DNA of 64,000 bases from Silvania hatchlandensis (GCF_025564065.1 NZ_JAMGZK010000054.1:124001-188000); one strand, 5' to 3'; counted from the stretch's first letter, positions 1-9,074 are shown. Program-made: numbers and translations. Notes: generated by a model not told the origin, from the sequence alone.

Positions 1-1011
1 CTGATGGGGGCCACCACCTTTGTCATCGGCCTGCTGCCGGTCTATTCGCAGATAGGTATCCTCGCACCGATTTCACTGATCACCCTGCGCTTTTTACAGG
101 GCGTCGCATCCGGCGGGGAGTGGGGCGGCGGGGTGTTGATGCTGAGCGAGAACGCCCCGGCATCCCGTCGCGGGTTCTATACCGCCTGGAGCCAGATGGG
201 CGTCTCGGGTGGGTTTGTGTTATCCGCTTTCGCCTTTTATCTGGTGCAGAAGCTGCCGGAAGAGGACCTGATGAGCTGGGGGTGGCGCGTACCGTTTCTG
301 CTTAGCATCGTGATCTTCCTGGTCGGGGTCTACATCCGCAAAAACATCCGCGAGAGCAAGGCTTTTAGCCAGGCCAAACCGGAAGACAAGCATGAGAAGA
401 TCCCGCTGATGGTGATTATCCGCGAGCACCCGAAAGCGCTGCTGCAGGCCATCGCCCTGCGCCTGCCGGAGAACGGGGCGTCGTACATCTTCTTCACCTT
501 CTCGGTGGTCTACGCCAAACACATTGGCATCAGTACCGGGGAGATCATCAGCGCCGTCACCCTGGCGATGCTGGTGGAGTTCTTCTCGATTCTGTTCTGG
601 GGCGCACTGTCGGATCGCATCGGCCTGAAGCCGGTCTACTACATCGGCGTGATCGGTCTGCTGGTGATGGCGTTCCCGTTCTTCTGGCTGCTCTCCACCG
701 GCGACTACGGCTGGATCATGGTGGCGATGCTGCTGGGCCTGCCGTTCTGCCACGGGGCGATGATCGGCACCCAGCCGTGCATCATGAGCGATCTGTTCCC
801 GGTGCGGGTGCGCTACTCCGGCCTGGCGCTGGGGCATGAAGTGGGCTCGATCTTCTCCGGTGGCCTGGGGCCAATGCTGGCGGTGGCGATGCTGATGTAC
901 TTCGACGCGTCCTGGCCGGTCTCCCTGCTGCTGATGGGCTATGCATTGCTGGCATGGATTGCGCTGCGCAGCCTGCCGTCTGACAAGAACAAAAATGAGG
1001 TAGCACCATGA
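1..1011 (+). CDS. MHS-family MFS transporter, 5' end cut by window edge (partial)
   Basis: This is the C-terminal three quarters of a major facilitator of the metabolite:H+ symporter type, which usually imports organic or aromatic acids. The reading frame is open at base 1, so the start codon lies outside the window; about 335 residues are visible against a usual 420-450. Visible signs are the loop RFLQGVASGGEWGG, the following ENAPASRRG segment, and multiple hydrophobic helices ending in a short charged tail. The stop overlaps the pcaI start (ATGA), so it is translationally coupled to the catechol/3-oxoadipate genes. Uptake of an aromatic acid or of muconate is inferred from position only. 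It resembles the second MHS transporter at 43147. Confidence 0.85.
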   Translation: MMGATTFVIGLLPVYSQIGILAPISLITLRFLQGVASGGEWGGGVLMLSENAPASRRGFYTAWSQMGVSGGFVLSAFAFYLVQKLPEEDLMSWGWRVPFLLSIVIFLVGVYIRKNIRESKAFSQAKPEDKHEKIPLMVIIREHPKALLQAIALRLPENGASYIFFTFSVVYAKHIGISTGEIISAVTLAMLVEFFSILFWGALSDRIGLKPVYYIGVIGLLVMAFPFFWLLSTGDYGWIMVAMLLGLPFCHGAMIGTQPCIMSDLFPVRVRYSGLALGHEVGSIFSGGLGPMLAVAMLMYFDASWPVSLLLMGYALLAWIALRSLPSDKNKNEVAP

Positions 1012-1694
1012 TTGATAAAAGGATTGCCGCCATCGACGGCGCGGTAGCCGACATTTTTGACGGTGCCATCGTGATGGTGGGCGGCTTCGGCCCGGCCGGA
1101 CAGCCCGCCGAACTGCTCGACGCCCTGATCCGCCGCAGACCGCGCAACCTGACGCTTATCAGCAACAACGCCGGGAACGGCGACTACGGCCTGGCGGCGC
1201 TGCTTAAGGCCGGTTGCGTGAAAAAAGTGATCTGCTCTTTCCCGCGCCAGACCGACTCCTGGGTGTTTGACGATCTCTATCGTCGCGGGGAAGTGGAGCT
1301 GGAGCTGGTGCCGCAGGGCAACCTGGCGGCCCGCATTCAGGCCGGTGGTGCCGGGCTCGGCGGGATTTTCACCCCCACCGGGTTTGGCACCGCGCTGGCG
1401 GCAGGCAAAGAGACGCGCCATATCGACGGCAAAGATTATGTCTTTGAAACCCCGCTGAAGGCCGACTTTGCGCTGATCAAAGCCCTGAAGGCCGACCGCT
1501 GGGGTAACCTGATTTACGACAAAACCGGGCGTAACTTCGGGCCGATTATGGCCACCGCCGCCAACTGCACCATCGCCCAGGTGAGCGAGATCGTACCGTT
1601 AGGCGAGCTCGACCCGGAAGCGGTGGTCACACCGGGGATTTTTGTCCAGCGCATCGTCCCGGTGGCGACCGCGCGTCAGACCCAGACGGCCTAA
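1008..1694 (+). CDS. pcaI: 3-oxoadipate CoA-transferase subunit A
   Basis: This is the alpha subunit of succinyl-CoA:3-oxoadipate CoA-transferase, which activates 3-oxoadipate to 3-oxoadipyl-CoA in the last steps of the beta-ketoadipate pathway. The 228-residue length is normal. Near the N-terminus it carries the glycine-rich stretch VGGFGPAGQP, followed by LTLISNNAG, both typical of class I CoA-transferase A subunits. Its ATG overlaps the transporter stop by 4 bases. The partner pcaJ begins 9 bases after its stop behind a clear AAGGAG site. Together with pcaJ it forms the heteromeric cytoplasmic enzyme. The next pathway enzyme, a thiolase (pcaF), is not in the window and could lie upstream of base 1. 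Confidence 0.93.
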   Translation: MIDKRIAAIDGAVADIFDGAIVMVGGFGPAGQPAELLDALIRRRPRNLTLISNNAGNGDYGLAALLKAGCVKKVICSFPRQTDSWVFDDLYRRGEVELELVPQGNLAARIQAGGAGLGGIFTPTGFGTALAAGKETRHIDGKDYVFETPLKADFALIKALKADRWGNLIYDKTGRNFGPIMATAANCTIAQVSEIVPLGELDPEAVVTPGIFVQRIVPVATARQTQTA

Positions 1695-1703
1695 GGAGAT
1701 TAC

Positions 1704-2366
1704 GTGAATAAATTGACTCATCAGCAGCTGGCCGAGCGCATTGCCCGCGACATACCGGAAGGGGCGTACGTGAACCTCGGGATCGGCCTGCCGACCCGGA
1801 TTGCCAACTATCTGCCCGCGGATCGCGAGATTTTCCTGCACAGCGAAAACGGCATTCTCGGGATGGGGCCAGCGCCTGCGCCGGGCTGCGAAGATCCGGA
1901 GCTGATCAATGCGGGCAAGCAACCGGTGACCCTGCTCGACGGCGGGTGTTATTTCCATCACGGGGACTCGTTCACCATGATGCGCGGCGGTCACCTGGAT
2001 ATCTGCGTGCTGGGGGCGTATCAGGTTTCCGAGCATGGCGACCTGGCAAACTGGAGCACCGGGGAACCTTCCTCCATTCCGGCAGTTGGCGGGGCGATGG
2101 ACCTGGCGATTGGTGCGAAGCGCGTGTATGTGATGACCGAACATCTGACCCGCCAGGGCGAGTGCAAAATCGTCAAAACCTGTACTTATCCGCTGACCGG
2201 CATGGCCTGCATCGACCGCATCTATACCGACATGGCGGTGATGGATATCACCGCGGACGGCATCCTGGTGCGCGAGCTGTTTGGCGACGTGACGCCCGGG
2301 TACCTGCAGTCGGTTACCCCTGTGGCGCTGACCTTTGCCCTTAATGCTGAAACCGAGGAGGCGTGA
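1704..2366 (+). CDS. pcaJ: 3-oxoadipate CoA-transferase subunit B
   Basis: This is the beta subunit of 3-oxoadipate CoA-transferase, 220 residues. The class I CoA-transferase signature HSENGILGMGP is present; E48 in SENG is the expected glutamate that forms the covalent CoA thioester. The start is a GTG at 1704, supported by AAGGAG at 1693-1698. No better in-frame ATG exists upstream, because the pcaI stop is only 9 bases away. The 3' end reads GAGGAG-GCGTGATG, so the pcaJ stop and the pcaD ATG share one base. Coupling with pcaI and pcaD in one transcript is therefore near certain. Confidence 0.93.
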   Translation: MNKLTHQQLAERIARDIPEGAYVNLGIGLPTRIANYLPADREIFLHSENGILGMGPAPAPGCEDPELINAGKQPVTLLDGGCYFHHGDSFTMMRGGHLDICVLGAYQVSEHGDLANWSTGEPSSIPAVGGAMDLAIGAKRVYVMTEHLTRQGECKIVKTCTYPLTGMACIDRIYTDMAVMDITADGILVRELFGDVTPGYLQSVTPVALTFALNAETEEA

Positions 2367-3133
2367 TGGATCTGGAATATCGCCTCGATGGCCCACAGGA
2401 CGCGCCGCTGCTGGTGCTCTCCAACTCGCTGGGCACCACCTGGCAGATGTGGCAGGCGCAGATGGCCGACTTCACCCGCCACTTCCGCGTGCTGCGCTAC
2501 AACACCCGCGGTCACGGCCGCTCTCCGCTGGCAGAAGGGGGCATCACCCTCGATACCCTGGGGCAGGACGTGATTGCCCTGCTCGATCATCTGGACGTGG
2601 AGCGCGCCGTCTTTTGCGGCATCTCGCTCGGCGGGATGACCGGCCTGTGGCTCAATCGCCACGCGCCGTCGCGTTTTTCGCGCATCGTGGTCGCCAATAC
2701 CGCGGCGAAAATCGGCGAAGCCAAAGGCTGGCTGCAGCGTGCCGCCACCGTGCGTCAGCAGGGGATGGGCCCGGTCGCCAGCGGCGCGGCGGATCGCTGG
2801 TTTACCCCGGCGTACCGCGAGAGCAACCCCGGCGTGGTCAAGCTGCTGGTGGATGGCCTGGCCGATACCCCGAAGGAGGGCTATGCCGTCTGCTGCGAAG
2901 CGCTGGCCGTTGCAGATTTGCGCCCGGACGTATCGGCGATGCTGCGCCCGATGCTGGTCATCGCCGGGGAAGACGATCCGGTGACCACGGTCAACGACGG
3001 CGAGTGGCTCGCCGCCCAGGCAAAGCAGACCCGCTGCGTGACCTTACCCGCATCGCACCTCTCGAACGTCGCCTGCCCGGCGGCGTTTAACCAGCAGGTG
3101 CTGACCTTTTTAACCGCAGGAGCTGCGACATGA
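2366..3133 (+). CDS. pcaD: 3-oxoadipate enol-lactonase
   Basis: This alpha/beta hydrolase opens 3-oxoadipate enol-lactone to 3-oxoadipate. The oxyanion/cap region YNTRGHGRSP and the nucleophile elbow GISLGG (Ser87) are clear. The acid is probably the Asp in AGEDDP and the base the His in PASHLSN near the C-terminus, giving a Ser-Asp-His triad. The length, about 255 residues, fits the family. I prefer the ATG at 2366 because GAGGAG at 2355-2360 is then 5 bases away; a GTG at 2363 would add one residue but sits too close to the site. The stop overlaps the catB start (ATGA). It is the free enzyme, not the PcaCD fusion seen in some bacteria. Confidence 0.92.
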   Translation: MDLEYRLDGPQDAPLLVLSNSLGTTWQMWQAQMADFTRHFRVLRYNTRGHGRSPLAEGGITLDTLGQDVIALLDHLDVERAVFCGISLGGMTGLWLNRHAPSRFSRIVVANTAAKIGEAKGWLQRAATVRQQGMGPVASGAADRWFTPAYRESNPGVVKLLVDGLADTPKEGYAVCCEALAVADLRPDVSAMLRPMLVIAGEDDPVTTVNDGEWLAAQAKQTRCVTLPASHLSNVACPAAFNQQVLTFLTAGAAT

Positions 3134-4245
3134 GTATCACCATTGAATCCCTGGCCTGCTGGCTGGTGGATATCCCGACCATCCGCCCGCACAAGCTGTC
3201 GATGGCTACCATGGGCTGCCAGACGCTGACAATCGTCAGAATGCAGTGCGCCAACGGCATTACCGGCTGGGGCGAAGCCACCACCATCGGCGGCCTGAGC
3301 TATGGCGCAGAAAGCCCGGAGGCGATCAAATCCGCGATTGAGACCTATCTGGCCCCGCTGCTGTGCGGCCAGACGTTCAGCGGCCCGGCGGCGCTGGCTG
3401 ACAAAATGAATGCCCACGTGAAGGGCAACACCTTTGCTAAATCCGCCCTGGAAACCGCGTTTCTCGATGCCCAGGGCAAGGCGCTGGGCCTGCCGGTCAG
3501 CTCGCTGCTCGGCGGGGCGCTCACCACACGGCTGCCGGTGCTGTGGACCCTGGCGAGCGGCGATACCCAGAAAGACATCGAAGAGGGTCAACGCCTGCTG
3601 GCAGAAGGGCGGCACGACACCTTCAAGCTGAAGATTGGCGCACGCGGGCTGGATGTTGATATCCGCCACGCGCTAGCGATCAAGGCCGCGCTGGGGGATG
3701 AGGTCAGCATCCGCGTGGACGTCAACCAGGCGTGGGATCTCACCACCGCCATCAAAGGGATGACGCAGCTGCAGGATGGCGGTATCGACCTGGTGGAGCA
3801 GCCGATCCCGCTGTGGGATCGGCAAGGGTTAATTGCCCTGAGCCAGCGCTTTGCGGTGCCGATTCTGGCCGACGAAGCGGTGTCGACCAGCCATGACGGC
3901 TATGCCCTGGCGAGCGGCGGCTTTACCGGCGCGTATGCCCTGAAGATTGCCAAAGCGGGCGGTCCGGTGCAGGCGCTTAAGCTGGCACAGGTGGCGCAGG
4001 CGGCAGGCGTGGCGCTGTACGGCGGCACCATGCTGGAAGGCACGCTGGGTAGCGTCGCATCGTTACATGCCTGGTCGACGGTCAGGATGCAGTGGGGCAC
4101 CGAGATGTTCGGCCCGCTGCTGCTGAAGGATGACATCGTGGTCCGTCCGCTCGATTTCAGCCACGGACAGGTGACGTTACCGCAGGGGCCGGGCCTGGGC
4201 GTCGATATCGACGAAGAGAAGCTGCGTTACTACGCACGTAAATAA
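3130..4245 (+). CDS. catB: muconate cycloisomerase
   Basis: This enolase-superfamily enzyme converts cis,cis-muconate to muconolactone. All expected residues are present: the lysines of KLK (K166 and K168), metal ligands D197 (RVDVNQ), E223 (LVEQP) and D248 (LADEA), and a later lysine in ALKIAKAGG. This pattern matches muconate-lactonizing enzymes rather than mandelate racemase. The 371-residue length is usual. It starts inside the pcaD stop (ATGA overlap) and is followed by catC behind AAAGGAG. A dipeptide epimerase in the same superfamily is the main alternative, but the catC and catA neighbours settle the call. Confidence 0.95.
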   Translation: MSITIESLACWLVDIPTIRPHKLSMATMGCQTLTIVRMQCANGITGWGEATTIGGLSYGAESPEAIKSAIETYLAPLLCGQTFSGPAALADKMNAHVKGNTFAKSALETAFLDAQGKALGLPVSSLLGGALTTRLPVLWTLASGDTQKDIEEGQRLLAEGRHDTFKLKIGARGLDVDIRHALAIKAALGDEVSIRVDVNQAWDLTTAIKGMTQLQDGGIDLVEQPIPLWDRQGLIALSQRFAVPILADEAVSTSHDGYALASGGFTGAYALKIAKAGGPVQALKLAQVAQAAGVALYGGTMLEGTLGSVASLHAWSTVRMQWGTEMFGPLLLKDDIVVRPLDFSHGQVTLPQGPGLGVDIDEEKLRYYARK

Positions 4246-4256
4246 AGGAGAACGCG

Positions 4257-4556
4257 ATGCTGTTTAAAGTGGAAATGACGGTCAACATCCCGTCATCCCT
4301 GCCCAAAGAGCAGGTTGAAGAGGTTAAAGCCAAAGAGAAAGCCTACTCCCAGCGTTTACAGCGCGAGGGGAAATGGCCGCACATCTGGCGCGTGGTCGGC
4401 CAGTACGCCAACGTCAGTATTTTTGACGTGGCGGACAACCAGGAGCTGCACGAGATCCTGACCGCGCTGCCGCTGTACCCGTGGATGGAAATCAGCGTGC
4501 AGCCGCTGTGCGCGCATCCGTCGTCTATCTATACCGAACAAACGTCGTCGAAATAA
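4257..4556 (+). CDS. catC: muconolactone delta-isomerase
   Basis: This small cytoplasmic enzyme moves the double bond of muconolactone to give 3-oxoadipate enol-lactone, the PcaD substrate. The 99-residue protein starts MLFKVEMTVNIPSSLP and contains the family pattern LQREGKWPHIWRVVGQYAN and LPLYPWM. Family members are about 90-97 residues and assemble as large homo-oligomers. The ATG lies 6 bases after an AAAGGAG site that overlaps the end of catB. It sits between catB and catA, the standard catBCA order. Confidence 0.95.
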   Translation: MLFKVEMTVNIPSSLPKEQVEEVKAKEKAYSQRLQREGKWPHIWRVVGQYANVSIFDVADNQELHEILTALPLYPWMEISVQPLCAHPSSIYTEQTSSK

Positions 4557-4590
4557 TTACAAAAACGTACCCTACAAAGAGGAATAAGCA

Positions 4591-5517
4591 ATGTCACAGA
4601 ACCCTGTACATCAAACCGAGCTGGACACCTTATTGGCCATCAGCAGCGGCTTAAATTCCACCGGTGGCAATGACCGTTTTAAAAACATCATGCATCAGCT
4701 GCTGAGCGATGTGTGCAAGACCATCAAGCAGTTCGATATTACTGACGAAGAGTTCTGGGTCGCGGTGAACTACCTTAACGAGCTGGGCGGACGCCAGGAA
4801 GCGGCGCTGCTGGCCGCCGGTCTGGGCCTTGAACACTATCTGGATATGCGCGCTGATGAGAAAGAGGCCGCATCCGGTGAAGAAGTGGGTACCCCGCGCA
4901 CCATCGAAGGGCCACTGTACGTGGCCAACGCCCCGCTGAGTCAGAGCTTTGCCCGTATGGACGACGGCAGTGAGCAGGCCGAAACCATGTGGCTGCAGGG
5001 CCAGGTCACCGACCTGAACGGCAAGCCGGTGGCGGGCGCGATTGTGGATATCTGGCACGCCAACACCCTTGGCGGCTACTCGTTCTTTGATCAGTCCCAG
5101 AGCGAATACAACCTGCGTCGCCGCATCCTGACCGATGAAAACGGCCGCTATGCGGTGCGCAGCATCGTGCCGTGCGGCTACGGCTGCCCGCCGGATGGCC
5201 CAACCCAGAAGCTGCTCACCGCCCTGGGCCGCCACGGCAATCGCCCGGCGCATGTGCATTTCTTTGTGTCGGCGCCGGGGTACAAACACCTGACCACGCA
5301 GATCAACCTGAACGGGGATGAGTATCTGTGGGATGACTTTGCCTTTGCGACCCGTGCGGAGCTGATTGCGGATCCGGTGAAGATCACCGATGCCAGCGTG
5401 GCGCAGGCGCGCGATCTCAATGGGGAGCATACGGAGGTGAATTTTAGTTTTACGCTGGTGGCCAGTGCCGAAAGTAATGAAGAGCAGAAGATCAAGCGAC
5501 TGCGTGTGAAGGAGTGA
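4591..5517 (+). CDS. catA: catechol 1,2-dioxygenase
   Basis: This intradiol ring-cleavage dioxygenase converts catechol and O2 to cis,cis-muconate. The four non-haem Fe(III) ligands are visible: Y163 (NTLGGYS), Y197 (PCGYGCP), and H221 and H223 (RPAHVHFF). A helical N-terminal dimer and lipid-binding domain of about 100 residues precedes the beta-sandwich catalytic domain. The 308-residue length is normal. A GAGGAA site lies just before the ATG. It is the last gene of the operon and a strong terminator begins about 29 bases after the stop. The usual regulator catM/catR and any benABCD genes are not in view. Confidence 0.96.
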   Translation: MSQNPVHQTELDTLLAISSGLNSTGGNDRFKNIMHQLLSDVCKTIKQFDITDEEFWVAVNYLNELGGRQEAALLAAGLGLEHYLDMRADEKEAASGEEVGTPRTIEGPLYVANAPLSQSFARMDDGSEQAETMWLQGQVTDLNGKPVAGAIVDIWHANTLGGYSFFDQSQSEYNLRRRILTDENGRYAVRSIVPCGYGCPPDGPTQKLLTALGRHGNRPAHVHFFVSAPGYKHLTTQINLNGDEYLWDDFAFATRAELIADPVKITDASVAQARDLNGEHTEVNFSFTLVASAESNEEQKIKRLRVKE

Positions 5518-5545
5518 TGGCAGTAGGCGCTGTGTGAGTAAAGGG

Positions 5546-5576
5546 CCGGGATCGCGATAAGCGGTCCCGGTTTTTT
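5546..5576 (+). terminator. rho-independent terminator of the cat/pca operon
   Basis: A 10-base stem (ccgggatcgc at 5546-5555 with gcggtcccgg at 5561-5570, one G-T pair) closes a 5-base loop and is followed by six T residues. It lies about 29 bases after the catA stop and ends the operon. Confidence 0.9.
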
Positions 5577-5632
5577 GTTATAAGGGATATCGACTATAAC
5601 GGCGTAGAGATTTTTTTGGTTTGATGGTCAGT

Positions 5633-5660
5633 AAAGTGGCAAAAGCGGACGTTGTAAGCC
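5633..5660. repeat. partial copy of dispersed two-hairpin intergenic repeat (copy A)
   Basis: The bases agtggcaaaagcggacgttg match the right end of the element seen in full at 15061-15132. Only the right-hand part is recognisable. The surrounding intergenic stretch (5577-5801) is AT-rich and shows no gene. Confidence 0.5.
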
Positions 5661-5801
5661 TTAATTTTATTAAGTATTAGTGAGTGCTAATGGATACTTG
5701 TCGTGGATGAGAAACGTTGGATCGTTACCAATAGACAAACCTCCACGCCAGGAATTATTTTATAAGTAAGAAATATTAATCCAAAAGAACCTGGTCAATA
5801 A

Positions 5802-6692
5802 ATGCGCCGTAAAAATGTGAACGATTATCAAGCTTTTATCGCAGTTGCCCGTGAAAAAAGTTTCACAAAAGCGGCCGCTCAGTTAGGTGTCTCGCAGTCG
5901 GCGCTGAGCTACACGGTAAGGACTCTTGAAGCAGATCTTGGCCTTCGTCTTCTTACCCGTACCACGCGTAGCGTTTCTGTGACAGAAGCTGGCGAGCGGC
6001 TACTTTCCCGTATAGGACCACATTTTGACGAAATTGAAAGTGAGATCGCCGCACTCAGCGGGTTGAGAGAAAAACCAGCCGGTACTGTGCGTATTACTGC
6101 CGTTGAACATGCAGCCGATACAATTCTCTGGCCTAAACTCGCCCCGGTGATGCTTGAGTATCCCGATATCAACATTGAAATTATCAGCGAGTACGGACTT
6201 AAAGATATTGTCGCTGAACGTTATGATGCTGGCGTTCGGTTGGGCGAACAGGTCGATATGGATATGGTTTCCCTGCCTCTTGCCAGGGACTTCCGTTTTG
6301 CAGTGGTCGCAGCGCCCTCTTATTTCATGGGGAAGACCTATCCGGGAACGCCTCGTGATTTAAACGATCATAGCTGTATCAGATTACGCCTACCCACTCA
6401 TGGCGGATTCTATACCTGGGAGTTTCGCAAGGATAAGACGGAAATTAAGGTCCGTATTGATGGACGAGCGACTTTCAGCACAATAAATATGATGAGGCAG
6501 GCCGCCCTTGATGGAATGGGACTTGCTTATCTGCCGTTAGATACCGTGGAGAATTATCTTGAAAACGGGATGTTAGTCCAGGTGCTGACAGACTGGTGTC
6601 CACCGCGTCCCCCCTATCATCTTTACTACCCCAGCCGTCTACAACATTCTCTGGCATTCGCACTTGTGCTCGAAGCACTCCGTGCCCCATAA
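5802..6692 (+). CDS. LysR-family transcriptional regulator
   Basis: This 296-residue LysR-type regulator has an N-terminal winged helix-turn-helix (FIAVAREKSFTKAAAQLGVSQSALSYTVRTLE) and a C-terminal periplasmic-binding-like effector domain. The segment ERYDAGVRLGEQVD is shared with the LysR at 26476-27360, and the two are clearly paralogous. It lies upstream of, and in the same direction as, an exported hydrolase (6885) and an OYE-type reductase (7956), which it probably controls. The paralogue at 27360 likewise adjoins a related hydrolase. The Shine-Dalgarno site before the ATG is weak. The effector is unknown. Confidence 0.9.
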   Translation: MRRKNVNDYQAFIAVAREKSFTKAAAQLGVSQSALSYTVRTLEADLGLRLLTRTTRSVSVTEAGERLLSRIGPHFDEIESEIAALSGLREKPAGTVRITAVEHAADTILWPKLAPVMLEYPDINIEIISEYGLKDIVAERYDAGVRLGEQVDMDMVSLPLARDFRFAVVAAPSYFMGKTYPGTPRDLNDHSCIRLRLPTHGGFYTWEFRKDKTEIKVRIDGRATFSTINMMRQAALDGMGLAYLPLDTVENYLENGMLVQVLTDWCPPRPPYHLYYPSRLQHSLAFALVLEALRAP

Positions 6693-6816
6693 CCTTTGAG
6701 CGCTGTTTGTCCTGGTCCATATCGAACTCAGTTACTTATAACCCTATTAATAAAACCTCCTTCTAAGCCCATGCGAAATTAAGCATCTAATTTCTCAATA
6801 CTAAAGAGATTAAGAT

Positions 6817-6850
6817 GGCCGCTGAAACAATTCATGTTTTTTCAGCGGCC
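6817..6850 (+). promoter_or_regulatory. perfect inverted repeat upstream of hydrolase gene
   Basis: The arms ggccgctgaaa (6817-6827) and tttcagcggcc (6840-6850) are perfectly complementary over 11 bases around a 12-base spacer. No T tract follows, so it is unlikely to be a terminator; it could be a leader hairpin or a regulator site about 35 bases before the hydrolase ATG. Confidence 0.5.
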
Positions 6851-6884
6851 AGGGCCGCCATCATATATATGAAGGAGTCTTGCA

Positions 6885-7943
6885 ATGAGTAAAAAAACAG
6901 GTGGGTTAAGTCGCCGTAATTTTATCCTGACGAGTTCAGTGGCCTCAGCAGGATTACTGATGGCGGGTCATGCTTTAGCCATGCTCTCACCTACACCTAA
7001 TACATCTGGCACCACTACACACGTAGATGGCATTACAGTCACCAGCGTCCTGTTCCGGAACAATGAGATAATGATGTCCGGAAATGTCTACGTCCCCCCT
7101 GATTTCAGCGAAAACCGTCAATACGCTGCTATTGTCGTTGTCCACCCTGGTGGTGGCGTTAAGGAACAGACTGCTGGACTTTATGCCCTTAAACTGGCTA
7201 AAGAAGGATTTGTCACCCTGGCGTTTGATGCCTCCCATCAGGGGGCTAGCGGCGGATTACCGCGTTTTGTTGATGATCCCATGAAGCGAGTCGTCGATTT
7301 CTATAGCGCAGTCGATTACCTGACGACTCTCCCTTATGTCGATAATAATCGAATCGGCGCATTAGGCGTTTGTGCAGGCAGTGGTATTACGGTTAAAGCG
7401 TCGATGACGGAACGCCGAATCAAAGCGCTGGCAACGGTCAGTGCCGTAGATGTTGGAGCTGCGACCCGAAAAGGCTGGGAGGGAACAACATCAGAATCTG
7501 AACTCATTCCTACTCTGGATGCGGTTGCTAAACAGCGCACAGTCGAAGCAGCAGGCGGCGCACCGGTTTATGTCAACTATGTACCCAAATTGGGTGATAC
7601 CAGTGCACCAAAAGATCTTCAGGAAGCTGCGGACTACTATCTGACTGAACGCGGAAAATATCCGACTTCTACCAATCAAATGCTGATGACAAGTATCAGT
7701 ACGCTGGCGTCGTTCACCGGATTTGAAGGGGCAGATGTCTATTTAACACAACCACTTCTGATTATAGCCGGTAGTAAAGCAGGATCGCTCTGGCATAGCC
7801 AGGAATTACAGAATACTGCGGCCTCTGTTCAAAAAACGCTGCATATCATTCCGGGTGCAACACATATGGACCTCTATGATGGTCAGGGTGCAACGGTTGC
7901 AGCGAGTAAGCTGGCTCCTTTCTTCAAGAAAAATCTCGCATAG
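6885..7943 (+). CDS. Tat-exported alpha/beta hydrolase of the dienelactone-hydrolase type
   Basis: This 352-residue protein opens with a twin-arginine signal, SRRNFIL (R10, R11), followed by a hydrophobic stretch ending in GHALA, so a folded periplasmic enzyme is expected. The body is an alpha/beta hydrolase whose nucleophile elbow is GVCAGS: Cys163 replaces the usual serine, as in dienelactone hydrolases. The catalytic His is probably H327 in GATHMDLYD. It resembles the Sec-type exported hydrolase at 27528 (GICGWGG, GANHVDLYD). The ATG follows AAGGAG by 8 bases. The OYE reductase starts 12 bases downstream, so they form one operon. The substrate is unknown. Confidence 0.85.
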   Translation: MSKKTGGLSRRNFILTSSVASAGLLMAGHALAMLSPTPNTSGTTTHVDGITVTSVLFRNNEIMMSGNVYVPPDFSENRQYAAIVVVHPGGGVKEQTAGLYALKLAKEGFVTLAFDASHQGASGGLPRFVDDPMKRVVDFYSAVDYLTTLPYVDNNRIGALGVCAGSGITVKASMTERRIKALATVSAVDVGAATRKGWEGTTSESELIPTLDAVAKQRTVEAAGGAPVYVNYVPKLGDTSAPKDLQEAADYYLTERGKYPTSTNQMLMTSISTLASFTGFEGADVYLTQPLLIIAGSKAGSLWHSQELQNTAASVQKTLHIIPGATHMDLYDGQGATVAASKLAPFFKKNLA

Positions 7944-7955
7944 GTATGACTATCC

Positions 7956-9074
7956 ATGAAACAAAATCCACTACTTGAAAGATTTCCACTTGGTAAAGGT
8001 GTGACGCTGCGCAACCGTATTGTGATGGCCCCGATGACGACCTGGGCTGGTAATGATGACGGCACGGTATCTCATGAGGAAGAAGCATATTATCGTCGAC
8101 GCGTTCAGGACATCGGGCTGGTCATTACTGGCTGTACTCATGTTCAGGAAAACGGCATTGGGTTTACGGGAGAATTTGCTGCGTATGACGACAAATTTAT
8201 TCCCGGTTTAAAGCGCCTTGTTATTGCTGCAAAAAGCGGTGGAGCACCGGCAATCTTACAAATATTCCATGCAGGTGTGAAAACCAGCCCTGAACTGGTT
8301 TCGGATATTGTCGCTGCAAGCGCTATTCCCGGTGACGCCGGCCCTTTCGCACCGTCCGTTACCCCTCGTGAACTGACATGCACTGAAGTCGAAACTGTTA
8401 TTCAGGATTTCGGGAAAGCAACTCGCCGTGCAATAGAAGCAGGATTTGATGGTGTTGAGTTACATGGTGCTCATGGCTTTTTACTTCAGAACTTTTTCTC
8501 ACCTCATTCCAACCGTAGAGAAGATCAATGGGGCGGCTCTCTTAAAAACCGTATGCGTTTCCCACTCAGCGTCATTGAGAGTGTGCGTAAAACGATTGCT
8601 GAGCATGCAACCAATCCCTTCCTTATGGGATACCGCATTTCACTGGATGAGCATTACGAAGATGGGTTGCGCATTGATGAGTCGCTTCACCTGGTTGACC
8701 GCCTGGTCGATGAGGGTATTGATTATCTCCATGTATCACTCGGTAATGCACTTGAAGCCAGACCCGTTGATGCACCGAATGGCCCCAAAGTTATCGAAAT
8801 CGTGCGCGATCACCTTGCTGGACGTATACCTCTGATTGTTGCCGGGCAGTTGCGAACACCAGAGCAAGCCGAGGATGCTGTTAAAGCAGGGGTATCTTTG
8901 ACGGCAGTAGGTCAGGGTATGATTATGAACCCAGACTGGGTTAAATTCGTAGATGGCAAAGCTGAAGGAAAAATTGCTCTAAATATTGCTGCATCAGACG
9001 TAGAGCAACTTGCTATACCCCAGAAACTGTGGCGTGTAATTGAGGACACGACTGGCTGGTTTAACATCCGTTAA
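7956..9074 (+). CDS. NADH:flavin oxidoreductase, old-yellow-enzyme family
   Basis: This 372-residue FMN-dependent TIM-barrel reductase matches the OYE/NamA family. Diagnostic segments are LRNRIVMAPMTTW near the N-terminus, ELHGAHGFLLQNFFSPHSNRR with the family's substrate-binding histidine, and EDQWGGSLKNRMRF, followed by the C-terminal phosphate-binding part. Members reduce activated C=C bonds or, in longer relatives, trimethylamine-type substrates; no C-terminal Fe-S or FAD domains are present, so this is the short soluble type. It is probably co-transcribed with the exported hydrolase 12 bases upstream. Its Shine-Dalgarno site is weak, which suggests coupling. Confidence 0.9.
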   Translation: MKQNPLLERFPLGKGVTLRNRIVMAPMTTWAGNDDGTVSHEEEAYYRRRVQDIGLVITGCTHVQENGIGFTGEFAAYDDKFIPGLKRLVIAAKSGGAPAILQIFHAGVKTSPELVSDIVAASAIPGDAGPFAPSVTPRELTCTEVETVIQDFGKATRRAIEAGFDGVELHGAHGFLLQNFFSPHSNRREDQWGGSLKNRMRFPLSVIESVRKTIAEHATNPFLMGYRISLDEHYEDGLRIDESLHLVDRLVDEGIDYLHVSLGNALEARPVDAPNGPKVIEIVRDHLAGRIPLIVAGQLRTPEQAEDAVKAGVSLTAVGQGMIMNPDWVKFVDGKAEGKIALNIAASDVEQLAIPQKLWRVIEDTTGWFNIR

